From Lampropedia aestuarii (lineage in GTDB: Bacteria; Pseudomonadota; Gammaproteobacteria; Burkholderiales; Burkholderiaceae_C): a stretch of 64,000 nt of DNA. A model generated the notes under the pieces. That model saw only the letters and a program-made list of their open reading frames with translations. It was not told the origin of the DNA and ran no database searches. Both the position numbers and the translations under genes were made by a program. The stretch is taken from assembly GCF_004803635.1 (NCBI RefSeq), contig NZ_SSWX01000015.1, forward strand, positions 1 through 64,000, in the 5' to 3' direction. This document shows, piece by piece, positions 56,279 to 64,000 of the stretch. Position 1 is the first letter of the stretch. Each line of letters opens with the position of its first letter.

Positions 56279-57166
56279 ATGGATACCATTTTTGGAGTAC
56301 CCCTGCCGGCATTGCTCAGTCAGTTGCTGCTCGGGCTTGTCAACGGCTCGTTCTACGCCATCCTCAGCTTGGGCTTGGCGGTGATTTTTGGCCTGCTCAA
56401 CGTCATCAACTTCGCCCACGGGGCTTTGTTCATGATGGGTGCGGTCGTTACTTGGATGGCGATGCACTATCTGGGCATCAACTATTGGTTGATGCTGCTG
56501 TTGGCGCCGCTGGTCGTAGGCTGCTTTGGCATGGTGATTGAGCGGCTTTTTCTGCGCTGGATTTATAAGCTCGACCATATCTATGGTTTGCTGCTGACCC
56601 TGGGTTTGACCTTGTTGATTGAAGGCGCGTTCCGCTCGGCCTACGGTGTCTCAGGCCTGAGCTACAGCACCCCAGCCTTGCTGCAAGGCGGCATCAATCT
56701 AGGCTTCATGTTCATGCCTAAATACCGTGCATGGGTGGTTGTGGCTTCGCTGATCGTGTGTTTGGCCACCTGGTATCTGATTGAGAAAACCCGCTTGGGC
56801 GCTTATCTGCGCGCAGGCACTGAAAACCCGCGTTTGGTCGAAGCATTTGGCATCAACGTGCCCTTGATGATTACGCTGACCTATGGCGCAGGCGTAGCCT
56901 TGGCCGCTTTTGCCGGTGTGCTTGCAGCGCCCATCTACCAGGTCTCACCGCTGATGGGGCAGAACCTGATCATCACGGTGTTTGCTGTGGTGGTGATTGG
57001 CGGCATGGGCTCGATCATGGGCTCGATCGTCACTGGCTTGCTGCTGGGAGTGATTGAAGGTTTGACGCGGGTGTTCTACCCAGAGGCCTCATCGACCGTG
57101 GTCTTTGTAGTGATGGCGATTGTCTTGCTGATTCGCCCAGCTGGCCTATTCGGCAAAGAACATTAA
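56279..57166 (+). CDS. livH: ABC transporter permease, LivH type
   Basis: 295 residues with eight or so membrane segments. Typical LivH features: GLVNGSFYAILSLGLAVIFGLLNVINFAHGALFMMGA, GMVIERLFLRWIYKLDH and the late GGMGSIMGSIVTGLLLGVIEGL. Forms the membrane channel with LivM. A small gap separates it from the binding protein gene and 20 bases from livM. Confidence 0.9.
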   Translation: MDTIFGVPLPALLSQLLLGLVNGSFYAILSLGLAVIFGLLNVINFAHGALFMMGAVVTWMAMHYLGINYWLMLLLAPLVVGCFGMVIERLFLRWIYKLDHIYGLLLTLGLTLLIEGAFRSAYGVSGLSYSTPALLQGGINLGFMFMPKYRAWVVVASLIVCLATWYLIEKTRLGAYLRAGTENPRLVEAFGINVPLMITLTYGAGVALAAFAGVLAAPIYQVSPLMGQNLIITVFAVVVIGGMGSIMGSIVTGLLLGVIEGLTRVFYPEASSTVVFVVMAIVLLIRPAGLFGKEH

Positions 57167-57186
57167 CCCAGCGAGGATGACACACC

Positions 57187-58167
57187 ATGAATAAACAACT
57201 CGCTTTCTGGGGTTACGCCGCACTGCTGCTGGTCTTGCTGGCTGCGCCGATGATGGGCGCCTACCCAATCTTCATGATGAAGCTGTTTTGCTTCGCCTTG
57301 TTTGCCTGCGCCTTCAACTTGCTGTTTGGCTATACCGGTCTTTTGTCTTTCGGGCATGCGGCGTTCTTTGGCGGCTCGGCTTATATTGCCGGACATGTGC
57401 TCAAAGTCTGGGGTGTCACACCCGAGATTGGTTTATTGCTGGGCACCGCATTTGGGGCATTGCTGGGCTGGTTGGTGGGGTACTTGGCAATCAAACGCCA
57501 GGGCATTTATTTCACCATGATCACCCTGGCTTTGGCGCAAATGCTGTATTTCGTCTGGTTGCAAGCGCCATTCACCGGAGGTGAGGACGGCTTGCAAGCC
57601 GTGCCGCGCGGCAAACTGTTTGGCCTGCTGGATTTGCGCAGTGACATGACGATGTACTACGTCTGCTTGGCGATTGTCGTGCTGGCGTTCTTGTTCATCA
57701 TGCGCATCGTGCGCTCGCCATTTGGCCATATCCTGCATGGCATCAAAGAAAATGAGCCAAGGGCCATTTCGCTGGGCTATGACACCAACCGCTTCAAACT
57801 GATGGTGTTCGTGCTCTCAGCCGCCTTGTCAGGTTTGGCCGGTGCACTCAAGACCTTGGTTTTGGGCTTTGCCACCTTGAGTGATGTGCATTGGGCGATG
57901 TCGGGCCACGCCGTTTTGATGACCTTGGTCGGTGGCATGGGCACCTTGTCCGGTCCCTTGGTTGGAGCAGTGGTGATTGTGGCGATTGAGAACAAAGTCG
58001 GCGAGTGGGGCAATTGGATCGCCTCCGTCACACACATCGACTGGTTCCGCTCACTGGGTGAATCGGTCACGATTGTCACGGGCTTCATTTTTGTTGTCTG
58101 CGTGCTGTTGTTCAGGCGCGGCATTGTTGGCGAGATCCTGAACTTCCTGCGCAAGCCGCGCAGTTAG
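57187..58167 (+). CDS. livM: ABC transporter permease, LivM type
   Basis: 326 residues, polytopic, with the LivM motifs NLLFGYTGLLSFGHAAFFGGSAYIAGH, KRQGIYFTMITLALAQMLYF, ENEPRAISLGYDTNRFKLMVFVLSAALSGLAGAL and GGMGTLSGPLVGAVVIVAIENK. Partner of LivH. Last gene of the liv cluster and followed by a strong terminator. Confidence 0.9.
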   Translation: MNKQLAFWGYAALLLVLLAAPMMGAYPIFMMKLFCFALFACAFNLLFGYTGLLSFGHAAFFGGSAYIAGHVLKVWGVTPEIGLLLGTAFGALLGWLVGYLAIKRQGIYFTMITLALAQMLYFVWLQAPFTGGEDGLQAVPRGKLFGLLDLRSDMTMYYVCLAIVVLAFLFIMRIVRSPFGHILHGIKENEPRAISLGYDTNRFKLMVFVLSAALSGLAGALKTLVLGFATLSDVHWAMSGHAVLMTLVGGMGTLSGPLVGAVVIVAIENKVGEWGNWIASVTHIDWFRSLGESVTIVTGFIFVVCVLLFRRGIVGEILNFLRKPRS

Positions 58168-58190
58168 CAGCGCAGTCTCAGCCCCCCACA

Positions 58191-58217
58191 AGCAGCGTGC
58201 CCACGCTGCTTTTTTTG
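58191..58217 (+). terminator. Terminator of the liv operon
   Basis: AGCAGCGTG-CC-CACGCTGCT followed by seven T. A nine-base-pair stem 24 bases after the livM stop. Confidence 0.88.
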
Positions 58218-58573
58218 TGGCCGTTGCACGCTGGTGCCTGCACGAAGAGCTGGCCGGTTTATGGCATCACGGATGCAAGCCTGGGCAGGGATGTCTACAA
58301 TAGCGACCTTCTTAGAACCTGTTCCTAATTTCCACGCTGCAGCGGCGGTGCCCGCAGGGCAAGGCATAAAAAGCGCCTCGCTCGGCCACTTTTTATGCTT
58401 GCGCGGCTGCGCGGAGGTGATGAATAGGCTCTTACTGATGTGCATGGCCGTTGCCCGTTCTGCGTGGGCTTGCCAATGCACAGGCTTTTTGACGCAAAGA
58501 CTCTCGCTCCATTCGCTAGCCCATGTATCGGCCTTAAGCCGATACAAGCCAGCGCGCTCAAGCGCTCCGCACC
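58218..58573. other. liv-queA spacer with structured elements
   Basis: No gene is seen. It holds an inverted repeat with AAAAAGCG/CTTTTTA type arms near 58368-58403, and the palindrome TGTATCGGC-CTTAA-GCCGATACA (58534-58556) about 20 bases ahead of the queA start. A queA promoter should lie here, but none stands out. The second palindrome could form a hairpin in the queA leader. Confidence 0.4.
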
Positions 58574-59668
58574 ATGCCCCCAGTTTCTTACACCCTTGCT
58601 GATTTCGATTACGACTTGCCTGAGGCCTTGATTGCCCACCATCCGGCTGAGCAACGCAGTGCCTCGCGCCTGCTCGATGCCCGCAGTGCCCAATTGCAAG
58701 ACCGCATTTTTCGTGATCTACCTGGCCTGTTGCAAGCAGGTGATTTGCTGGTGTTCAACGACACCCAGGTCGTCAAGGCCCGTATTTTTGGAGAGAAGGC
58801 GTCTGGCGGCAAACTGGAGATTCTGATTGAGCGCGTGCTCGACGAGCAGCATGTGGCCGTGCATTTGCGTGTCAGCAAAAAACCTTTGCCAGGCTCGACC
58901 ATGCACTTTGCCGGCGGCTTGCAACAAGGCGGTTTTGATGCAGTGATGCAAGGCCGCTACCCCGATGCCGATGGCCCGCTTTTCTTGTTCAAAATTCAGG
59001 CCCCTGAAGGACAAACACCGTGGAGCCTGATGGAGCGCTTTGGCCATTTGCCATTGCCGCCTTATATTGAGCGCCACCAGCAGGAAAACGACCTCGACGC
59101 CGAGGAAGATGCCGAGCGCTACCAGACCGTGTTTGCGCGCGAGCCAGGCGCAGTCGCCGCGCCCACTGCGGCCTTGCACTTTGACCAGATGACCCTGGAT
59201 GCCTTGCAGGCCAATGGCATTGAGCGGGCCAATATCACCTTGCATGTGGGGGCGGGCACATTCCAGCCGGTCAAAACCGAGGACCTGAGCCAGCACCGCA
59301 TGCACAGCGAGTACTACCACATTCCAGACAGCACCTTGGCAGCCATTGCCGCCTGCAAAGCCCGTGGTGGCCGGGTCGTGGCAGTCGGCACGACCTCCGT
59401 GCGCACTTTGGAATCATGGGCTAAAACCGGCAAAACCCAAGGCGACACGCAGATTTTCATCACGCCTGGTTTTGCATTCCAAGTCGTTGATGTGCTGATC
59501 ACCAACTTCCATTTGCCCAAAAGCACCTTGATGATGCTGGTCAGCGCTTTTGCCGGCTACGAGCACATTCGCCATGTCTACCAACACGCCATTGCTCAGC
59601 AATACCGTTTTTTCAGCTACGGTGACAGCATGCTGCTGAGCCGTGTTGCACCCGCGACTGCTGTGTAA
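58574..59668 (+). CDS. queA: tRNA preQ1 S-adenosylmethionine ribosyltransferase-isomerase
   Basis: 364 residues, full length. N-terminal YTLADFDYDLPEALIAHHPAEQR, DLLVFNDTQVVKARIFG, then PPYIERHQQENDLDAEEDAERYQTVFA, the GTFQPVKTEDLSQHRMHSEYY segment and the C-terminal VGTTSVRTLESWA, LITNFHLPKSTLMMLVSAFAGYEHIRHVYQHAI. QueA transfers the ribosyl part of SAM to preQ1 in tRNA, giving epoxyqueuosine. Converges on lpxK. Confidence 0.97.
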   Translation: MPPVSYTLADFDYDLPEALIAHHPAEQRSASRLLDARSAQLQDRIFRDLPGLLQAGDLLVFNDTQVVKARIFGEKASGGKLEILIERVLDEQHVAVHLRVSKKPLPGSTMHFAGGLQQGGFDAVMQGRYPDADGPLFLFKIQAPEGQTPWSLMERFGHLPLPPYIERHQQENDLDAEEDAERYQTVFAREPGAVAAPTAALHFDQMTLDALQANGIERANITLHVGAGTFQPVKTEDLSQHRMHSEYYHIPDSTLAAIAACKARGGRVVAVGTTSVRTLESWAKTGKTQGDTQIFITPGFAFQVVDVLITNFHLPKSTLMMLVSAFAGYEHIRHVYQHAIAQQYRFFSYGDSMLLSRVAPATAV

Positions 59669-59706
59669 GCGCCTGCTTGCGATCTTTCCGTAGGCGCGCA
59701 AGGCAC

Positions 59707-59738
59707 AAAAAAAGAGGCAATGCAGGGCGCCTATTGCC
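59707..59738 (-). terminator. Terminator of lpxK
   Basis: Minus strand GGCAAT ... ATTGCC (59716-59721 with 59733-59738) followed by a CTCTTTTTTT run (59707-59715), 15 bases after the lpxK stop. It may also block transcripts from lpxK running into queA. Confidence 0.6.
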
Positions 59739-59753
59739 ATCTAAGCCGTGTAT

Positions 59754-60806
59754 CTAACTGCGTGCGTGGAAGTGCGCCCGGGCCAGGCTGAGCACCTGGT
59801 CAGTCCAGTTTTCTTGCCAGCTGACTTCCAAGCCAACCGCCCAGGCCTGCGGCAGCAGACGCCACAGCTTCACAGCGTCTTTTTCGGTGCAGACAATGAG
59901 TGTGTCAGCGTTTGCATCACGCAGCTCAACAGGCAAGCTGGTGAACGCATGGTGGTCGGGCAGGGCCAGTGTTTGGCTCAAGCGCAGACCGCGTTGCGCA
60001 AGCATTGCAAAAAAAGCCTGTGGCTTGGCAATCCCAGCCAAAGCGACGATCGGGCCGGGATGCTGTAGCAGCGCGTCGAATGCGCGCTGCTCGCCCAGGC
60101 CATTGTGCAGCACGGGGGCCAATTGCCGGCTCAAGTGCCAGCAAGGCGCAGCAGGTGCTGGCATAGGGATGCTTGCGGTGGCTTCGCCTTCGTTGAGTGA
60201 TTGCACGATCACATCTACGGCTCTGGGCCAAGGCTCACGCAATGGGCCCGCGGGAATCAAACGGCCATTGCCAATGCCCCAGGGCGGAAACACACACACT
60301 TCACAATCACGCTCCAAAGCCCAATGCTGCAGCCCGTCATCACAGATGACCAGCTCGGTCTGGGGAAATGCTTGCAGCAAGGCCAGCGCAGCTTCTGCAC
60401 GGGTGCTGGCGACAAACACCGGCGCTTGGGTCGCCTGCGCAATCATCAATGGCTCATCGCCAGCTTGTTGGGCGCTACTGGAGTGTGTGACGTGCATGCA
60501 GCCTGTCCCTTGGCGACCGTAGCCGCGTGAGATCACACCCACCTGCAGACCGCGCCGCTGCATGCCTTGGGTCAGAGCGATCACTACCGGGGTCTTGCCA
60601 GCGCCGCCGGCCACCACATTGCCAACCACTACCGTGGGCACTGGCAAGCGCGTGCGGGCACGCTTGCCATGCATGTATTGCGCGCGCTGCCTCGCACTGG
60701 CTGCGCCATACACGGCCGCCAGGGGCCGCAGCAGCCAATCCAGCAGCCGCGTGCGCGCTTGCGGCTGCTGCCAATGGGCCTCGAGCTGTTGTAGCCAAGT
60801 GGGCAT
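59754..60806 (-). CDS. lpxK: Tetraacyldisaccharide 4'-kinase
   Basis: 350 residues. VPTVVVGNVVAGGAGKTPVVIAL carries the Walker A loop (GGAGKT, about 66-71); VISRGYGRQ, the GDEPLMIA motif, CDDGLQHWAL and LPDHHAF are typical of LpxK. It phosphorylates the lipid A disaccharide at the 4' position on the inner membrane; the N-terminus is partly hydrophobic and membrane-associated. It is downstream of exbB-exbD, a common neighbour arrangement in Burkholderiales. Confidence 0.96.
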   Translation of the reverse strand: MPTWLQQLEAHWQQPQARTRLLDWLLRPLAAVYGAASARQRAQYMHGKRARTRLPVPTVVVGNVVAGGAGKTPVVIALTQGMQRRGLQVGVISRGYGRQGTGCMHVTHSSSAQQAGDEPLMIAQATQAPVFVASTRAEAALALLQAFPQTELVICDDGLQHWALERDCEVCVFPPWGIGNGRLIPAGPLREPWPRAVDVIVQSLNEGEATASIPMPAPAAPCWHLSRQLAPVLHNGLGEQRAFDALLQHPGPIVALAGIAKPQAFFAMLAQRGLRLSQTLALPDHHAFTSLPVELRDANADTLIVCTEKDAVKLWRLLPQAWAVGLEVSWQENWTDQVLSLARAHFHARS

Positions 60807-60841
60807 GGATGGGGCAGGGTGCGCTGGCTTGTGCAGCGACC

Positions 60842-61264
60842 TCAGGAGCCAGAAATGGTTTGAGTGGCAAACGTCACGCGGGCCAGGCCCACGTTGCGCG
60901 CAGCTTCCATGACCGAGACCACCGACTGGTGCGAGGCCATGCCATCGGCGCTGATGATCAGCACTGCATCAGGCTTGTTCGCTGCTGCGCGGCGCAAATG
61001 GCCGGCCAACTGCGCCGGGTTGGCTGAGCCGATCACCACGCCATCAATCGCAAAATTACCAGCCGTGTCCAGTGACACTGTGATTTCTTGCGGACGCGTT
61101 GGCAGTTGCTCGGCATTGGCCAAGGGCAGATTGAGCTGCAACTCATTGAAGCGGCTGTAGGTGGTGGTCAGCATCAGAAAGATCAGGATCACCAACAACA
61201 CATCGATGAAGGCGATCAGGTTGATTTCCGGCTCTTCATGGGCTTGCGGGTTGCGAAAATTCAT
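60842..61264 (-). CDS. exbD: Biopolymer transport protein ExbD
   Basis: 140 residues. MNFRNPQAHEEPEINLIAFIDVLLVILIFLMLTTTY: a single membrane segment with the essential Asp (FIDVLLV), then a periplasmic domain ending in VMEAARNVGLARVTFATQ. With ExbB it converts proton flow into force for TonB-dependent uptake. Starts inside the end of exbB (ATGA). Confidence 0.93.
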   Translation of the reverse strand: MNFRNPQAHEEPEINLIAFIDVLLVILIFLMLTTTYSRFNELQLNLPLANAEQLPTRPQEITVSLDTAGNFAIDGVVIGSANPAQLAGHLRRAAANKPDAVLIISADGMASHQSVVSVMEAARNVGLARVTFATQTISGS

Positions 61265-61893
61265 GCTTGCAAGCCTTTGAGGTGCTTGAGAAAAGTTTCG
61301 CTGGCCACTTCCATCTCGAGCACGTACTGGTCAACGCGGCTGCGAAAATAACGCCAAAAGATCAGTGCAGGAATTGCTACGATCAAACCAAACGCCGTGT
61401 TGTACAGCGCAATTGAAATGCCGTGCGAGAGCTGGGCCGGATCGCCCTGGATGATGCCAGCATCCAAGCCGCCTTGTGATGCAAAGATCGAGATCATGCC
61501 AATGACTGTGCCCAGCAAGCCCAGCAGCGGCGCGGCCGAGGCGATCGTGGCCAGTGGCGCGAGGAATTTGCCCAGCCTTGCCACCACCAGGCGGCCTTGG
61601 TTTTGCATGGCTTGGCGCACGTCGTCTTCCGTCGAGTCAGGCCTGTTTTGCAACGTGCGCAGGCCCGTGGCCAGTACCTCGCCCAGCGCCGAGTTTTGCG
61701 CCAGCTTGTCAATCACATCGGTTGGCGGTATGAAGCGGGCAGAGGCGGTTTGGGCATCGTTGAGCAAACCAGCAGGCACAACGGATGAGCGTTTGAGGCT
61801 GTAGAAGCGCTCGACAATGATCGCCAAGGCAAAGATGGAGCAGGCAATCAACGGCCAAATCGGCCAGCCAGCCGCTTGAATAATGGAAAACAA
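61261..61893 (-). CDS. exbB: Biopolymer transport protein ExbB
   Basis: 210 residues from a TTG at 61893, chosen because AGGAG is well placed before it and the sequence then starts FSIIQAAGWPIWPLIACS as in relatives; no ATG is available there. Three membrane segments: 6-28, about 105-130 (APLATIASAAPLLGLLGTVIGMISIF), and about 155-175 (ISIALYNTAFGLIVAIPALIFW). Works with ExbD, overlapping its gene by ATGA. The non-ATG start may moderate expression. Confidence 0.92.
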   Translation of the reverse strand: MFSIIQAAGWPIWPLIACSIFALAIIVERFYSLKRSSVVPAGLLNDAQTASARFIPPTDVIDKLAQNSALGEVLATGLRTLQNRPDSTEDDVRQAMQNQGRLVVARLGKFLAPLATIASAAPLLGLLGTVIGMISIFASQGGLDAGIIQGDPAQLSHGISIALYNTAFGLIVAIPALIFWRYFRSRVDQYVLEMEVASETFLKHLKGLQA

Positions 61894-62015
61894 GGAGGAC
61901 TCCTGAAACAAAAGGGGGTTGCCACAATCTGGGCGATTATCGCCCAACGCCTTGTGGCTTCTCAACAAATTGTTCGGACTAGGTGCTGCTGCAAGGTGAA
62001 TTGACTGGCCAACGA

Positions 62016-63554
62016 TCAGTCGTTGGCCACCCAATCAATCAGCGAGTCGAAGGCCGCCCCTCGCGCGCCAGCGGCCAGCGGGTCGTTGACAACGGCCACA
62101 ACCGCATAGCGCTTGCCGCTATTGCCATTGACATAACCAGCAATCGCATTCACATCACGCAGTGAGCCGGTTTTGATGTGGGCGGAGGCATTTGCACGGC
62201 TGCGGCGCATGGTGCCATCAACGCCCACTGCAGGCATCGAGGCCATCAGCTCAGGCATCACCGGCGAGCTCCAGGCGTGCACCAGCATGTTGCCCAAGGT
62301 TTGAGCGGTGACGCGGGCTGCGCGGCTCAAGCCGGAGCCATTGTCGATCACCAGGGTGCCAGGCGGGTTGCCCAGTCGTTGCACCCACCATTGCTCGATC
62401 GCTTTTTGTGCTGCTTCAAACGTCATCGCTTGGCCTCGTCCCCCGACACTGCCTTGAGCCAGGAACACATGGTCGGCCATCACATTGTTGCTGTACTTGT
62501 TCACATCCCGCACGATTTCGGTCAAGGACAACGAAGGCTCGGTAATCAACGGCGTCAGGTGCGCGGGAGTCACGCCCGCATGGACGCTGCCCGTCAAACT
62601 GCCACCGATGTCGCGCCACATGCCTTCCACGGCTTTATTGGCAAATGCCTCTGGGTCGGGGTAGGCGACCGACCAATTCAACTCGCCGCAGGCAGCCGGA
62701 TAGCTGCCACCCAAAAGCCACTGACCACTCTGGCTTGCGTCGAGCTGCAATTGGTTGCGCCAATTGCTTGGGCAGTTTTTGAGTTTGGTGTTCAGCGCAA
62801 CGCTGCTGGGCACCTGCAAATGCGCCATCGGTGGCGAGAGTTCGATTCTGGCAATGCCCAGCTGGCGATCCGGCACGAAGCGCATGATCACGGTCTTGAA
62901 ATTCAGCAGCAGGGCATCGGGCGAGGCGTTGTAAGGGCGCAAAGGCTCATCGTCAAACTCGGCGGCATTGTGCGCGGGCAGCACAAAGGCACTGCGATCG
63001 AGCACGATGTCGCCAACAATCACTTTGACACCGCGCTGTTGCACCTGGCGCAGCAGCGCCCACAAACGCTCCATCACCAGTTTGGGGTCACCACCGCCTT
63101 GGATGTACAAATTGCCTTTGAGGCTGCCGTCAGTAATCTCACCATCGGTGTAGATGCGCGTATGCCAGGTGTAGGCAGGCCCCAAACGGTCCAAAGCCGC
63201 ATAGGTGGTGACCAATTTCATCGTCGAAGCGGGGCTGACCAACTGGTCAGCGCGGTAATTGACACGCGGTGATGGCGCGCCATCCACCGCCTGAACCCAT
63301 ACAGAGACAGAGTTCAGCGGGATTTTGGCTTTATTCAGCGCTGCAACAAAACCCTCAGGCAGCGCCGATGCCATTGCTGCGCTTGTCTGGGCGTTGGCCG
63401 TGCGTGCGTCTTGTGCGTGCGCCAGTGGGGTCAACAAACTACTGGATGCCAGCGCCGCCAGGGCGGTTGCAGCCCATGCGCAGAGCCGGCGAATGGGCGC
63501 AGCAGCAGGCAATCGCAATGCGGCGGGGCGAAATGGCTTCGATGAACGGTTCAT
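62016..63554 (-). CDS. dacB: D-alanyl-D-alanine carboxypeptidase/endopeptidase, PBP4 type
   Basis: 512 residues from the ATG at 63554; an upstream extension to 63752 lacks a signal and is rejected. A basic N-terminus and hydrophobic core (LCAWAATALAALASSSLLTPLAHA) form a signal peptide. Catalytic motifs: SxxK in SPASTMK, SxN in YSNNVM, KTG in HIKTGSLRDVNAIAGY. PBP4 trims and cleaves peptide cross-links in peptidoglycan in the periplasm. Divergent from tsaB with a 240-base spacer. Confidence 0.94.
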   Translation of the reverse strand: MNRSSKPFRPAALRLPAAAPIRRLCAWAATALAALASSSLLTPLAHAQDARTANAQTSAAMASALPEGFVAALNKAKIPLNSVSVWVQAVDGAPSPRVNYRADQLVSPASTMKLVTTYAALDRLGPAYTWHTRIYTDGEITDGSLKGNLYIQGGGDPKLVMERLWALLRQVQQRGVKVIVGDIVLDRSAFVLPAHNAAEFDDEPLRPYNASPDALLLNFKTVIMRFVPDRQLGIARIELSPPMAHLQVPSSVALNTKLKNCPSNWRNQLQLDASQSGQWLLGGSYPAACGELNWSVAYPDPEAFANKAVEGMWRDIGGSLTGSVHAGVTPAHLTPLITEPSLSLTEIVRDVNKYSNNVMADHVFLAQGSVGGRGQAMTFEAAQKAIEQWWVQRLGNPPGTLVIDNGSGLSRAARVTAQTLGNMLVHAWSSPVMPELMASMPAVGVDGTMRRSRANASAHIKTGSLRDVNAIAGYVNGNSGKRYAVVAVVNDPLAAGARGAAFDSLIDWVAND

Positions 63555-63796
63555 AATGTCGTTGGGGCAAAATACGGGTGATTGGCTGCTCTTGCTGACG
63601 CAGCCCTTGTTTTCCAAGCACTGTGCAGCAGTCCCGCGCGTGCTGGCGTACATGATGCACAGGCGTAGCGGCACGCGCAACGCCTCAGCCAGCCAAGGCC
63701 GGGGGGCAATGCAACCATTGGGTATTGTGCCCGCACTCTGAGCTTGAGCCATGCCGCAAACCCGTGCGGCTTTGTTAATTTGTTTGTTTTTTATTC

Positions 63797-64000
63797 ATGC
63801 GACTGCTTGCTTTTGACACCAGCACCGATGTGCTGTCACTCGCTGTACAAAACCACTCTGTGCTGCTGGCCAGAGAGCTGGCCGGTGGGCCCAAATCATC
63901 CCGCGTTCTGTTGCCAGAAAGCCTGCAACTGCTCCAACAGCTGGGCTTGGCTTTGCAAGACCTGGATGCGATTGTCTACGGCTGTGGCCCAGGTGCCTTC
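63797..64000 (+). CDS. tsaB: TsaB, t6A synthesis protein, cut by the window edge
   Basis: The first 68 residues, MRLLAFDTSTDVLSLAVQNH ... LQDLDAIVYGCGPGAF, show the TsaB signature (LAFDTST near the start and GPGAF(T) at about 64-68). TsaB is the scaffold that with TsaD and TsaE makes N6-threonylcarbamoyladenosine on tRNA. The gene runs out of the window. It starts 243 bases from the divergent dacB start. Confidence 0.93.
   Translation, partial: MRLLAFDTSTDVLSLAVQNHSVLLARELAGGPKSSRVLLPESLQLLQQLGLALQDLDAIVYGCGPGAF

Noticed and set aside
62178-63272. 364-residue plus-strand frame opposite dacB
   Set aside because: Antisense shadow; the minus strand encodes a PBP4 with all three catalytic motifs.
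63555-63752. N-terminal extension of dacB
   Set aside because: The added residues lack a signal peptide; the ATG at 63554 gives a proper signal sequence.

Overview
The window is a temperate podovirus-type prophage (about 1 to 52.3 kb, left end outside the window) joined on its right to a stretch of bacterial chromosome (about 53.4 to 64 kb). The host genes (LivGFKHM-type ABC transporter, queA, lpxK, exbD/exbB, dacB/PBP4, tsaB), their sequence style and moderately high GC suggest a betaproteobacterium of the Burkholderiales, most likely Comamonadaceae (Comamonas-like). No integrase, tRNA or att site can be recognised, so the exact prophage borders are not fixed here.

Phage layout. 1-6.0 kb, minus strand: leftward early operon with small unknowns, RdgC, a YqaJ-family exonuclease and a RecT annealing protein. 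Its promoter pL lies at 6.91-6.94 kb and carries two ATGCA-N4-TGCAT operators. 7.1-10.2 kb, minus strand: genes in the lambda rexAB position between OL and the repressor, namely a P63C-domain protein with its own triple-repeat promoter, a small membrane protein, a 3' remnant of an S24/UmuD-like gene and a large lipoprotein. 10.2-11.2 kb: S24-type repressor and divergent Cro-like gene, separated by three ATGCA-N4-TGCAT-like operators; cro appears leaderless. 11.2-16.05 kb, plus strand: rightward early genes, an O-like replication protein containing 12-bp-spaced iterons (candidate origin), a DnaC-like loader, a winged-helix protein, DUF1064, DUF1367 and a Ref-like nuclease. 16.25-17.46 kb: an AT-rich cargo gene coding for a RelA/SpoT-domain synthetase. 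17.6-51.2 kb, plus strand: late genes, namely terminase, P22-like portal, scaffold, CsrA-like protein, N4-gp56-type capsid, connectors, tail fibre and chaperones, holin, endolysin, nested Rz/Rz1, tip/fibre proteins, ejection proteins and a 2812-residue polyvalent ejected protein. A second AT-rich cargo gene (41.2-42.7 kb, coiled-coil membrane protein) interrupts the ejection module and a third (51.56-52.29 kb, polytopic membrane protein with its own promoter) closes the prophage.

How it works together. The repressor can silence pL and pR through the same operator; induction through RecA-stimulated self-cleavage is expected from its S24 site. RecT, YqaJ and RdgC give recombination; the O-like protein and DnaC-like protein recruit host DnaB. 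The cargo genes in the rex position, before terminase, inside the ejection module and at the right end are the best candidates for prophage-encoded exclusion or anti-phage functions; the RelA/SpoT-domain gene and the coiled-coil membrane protein are the most striking. The host part is ordinary: amino-acid or related uptake, queuosine synthesis, lipid A synthesis, TonB energisation, peptidoglycan remodelling and t6A synthesis.
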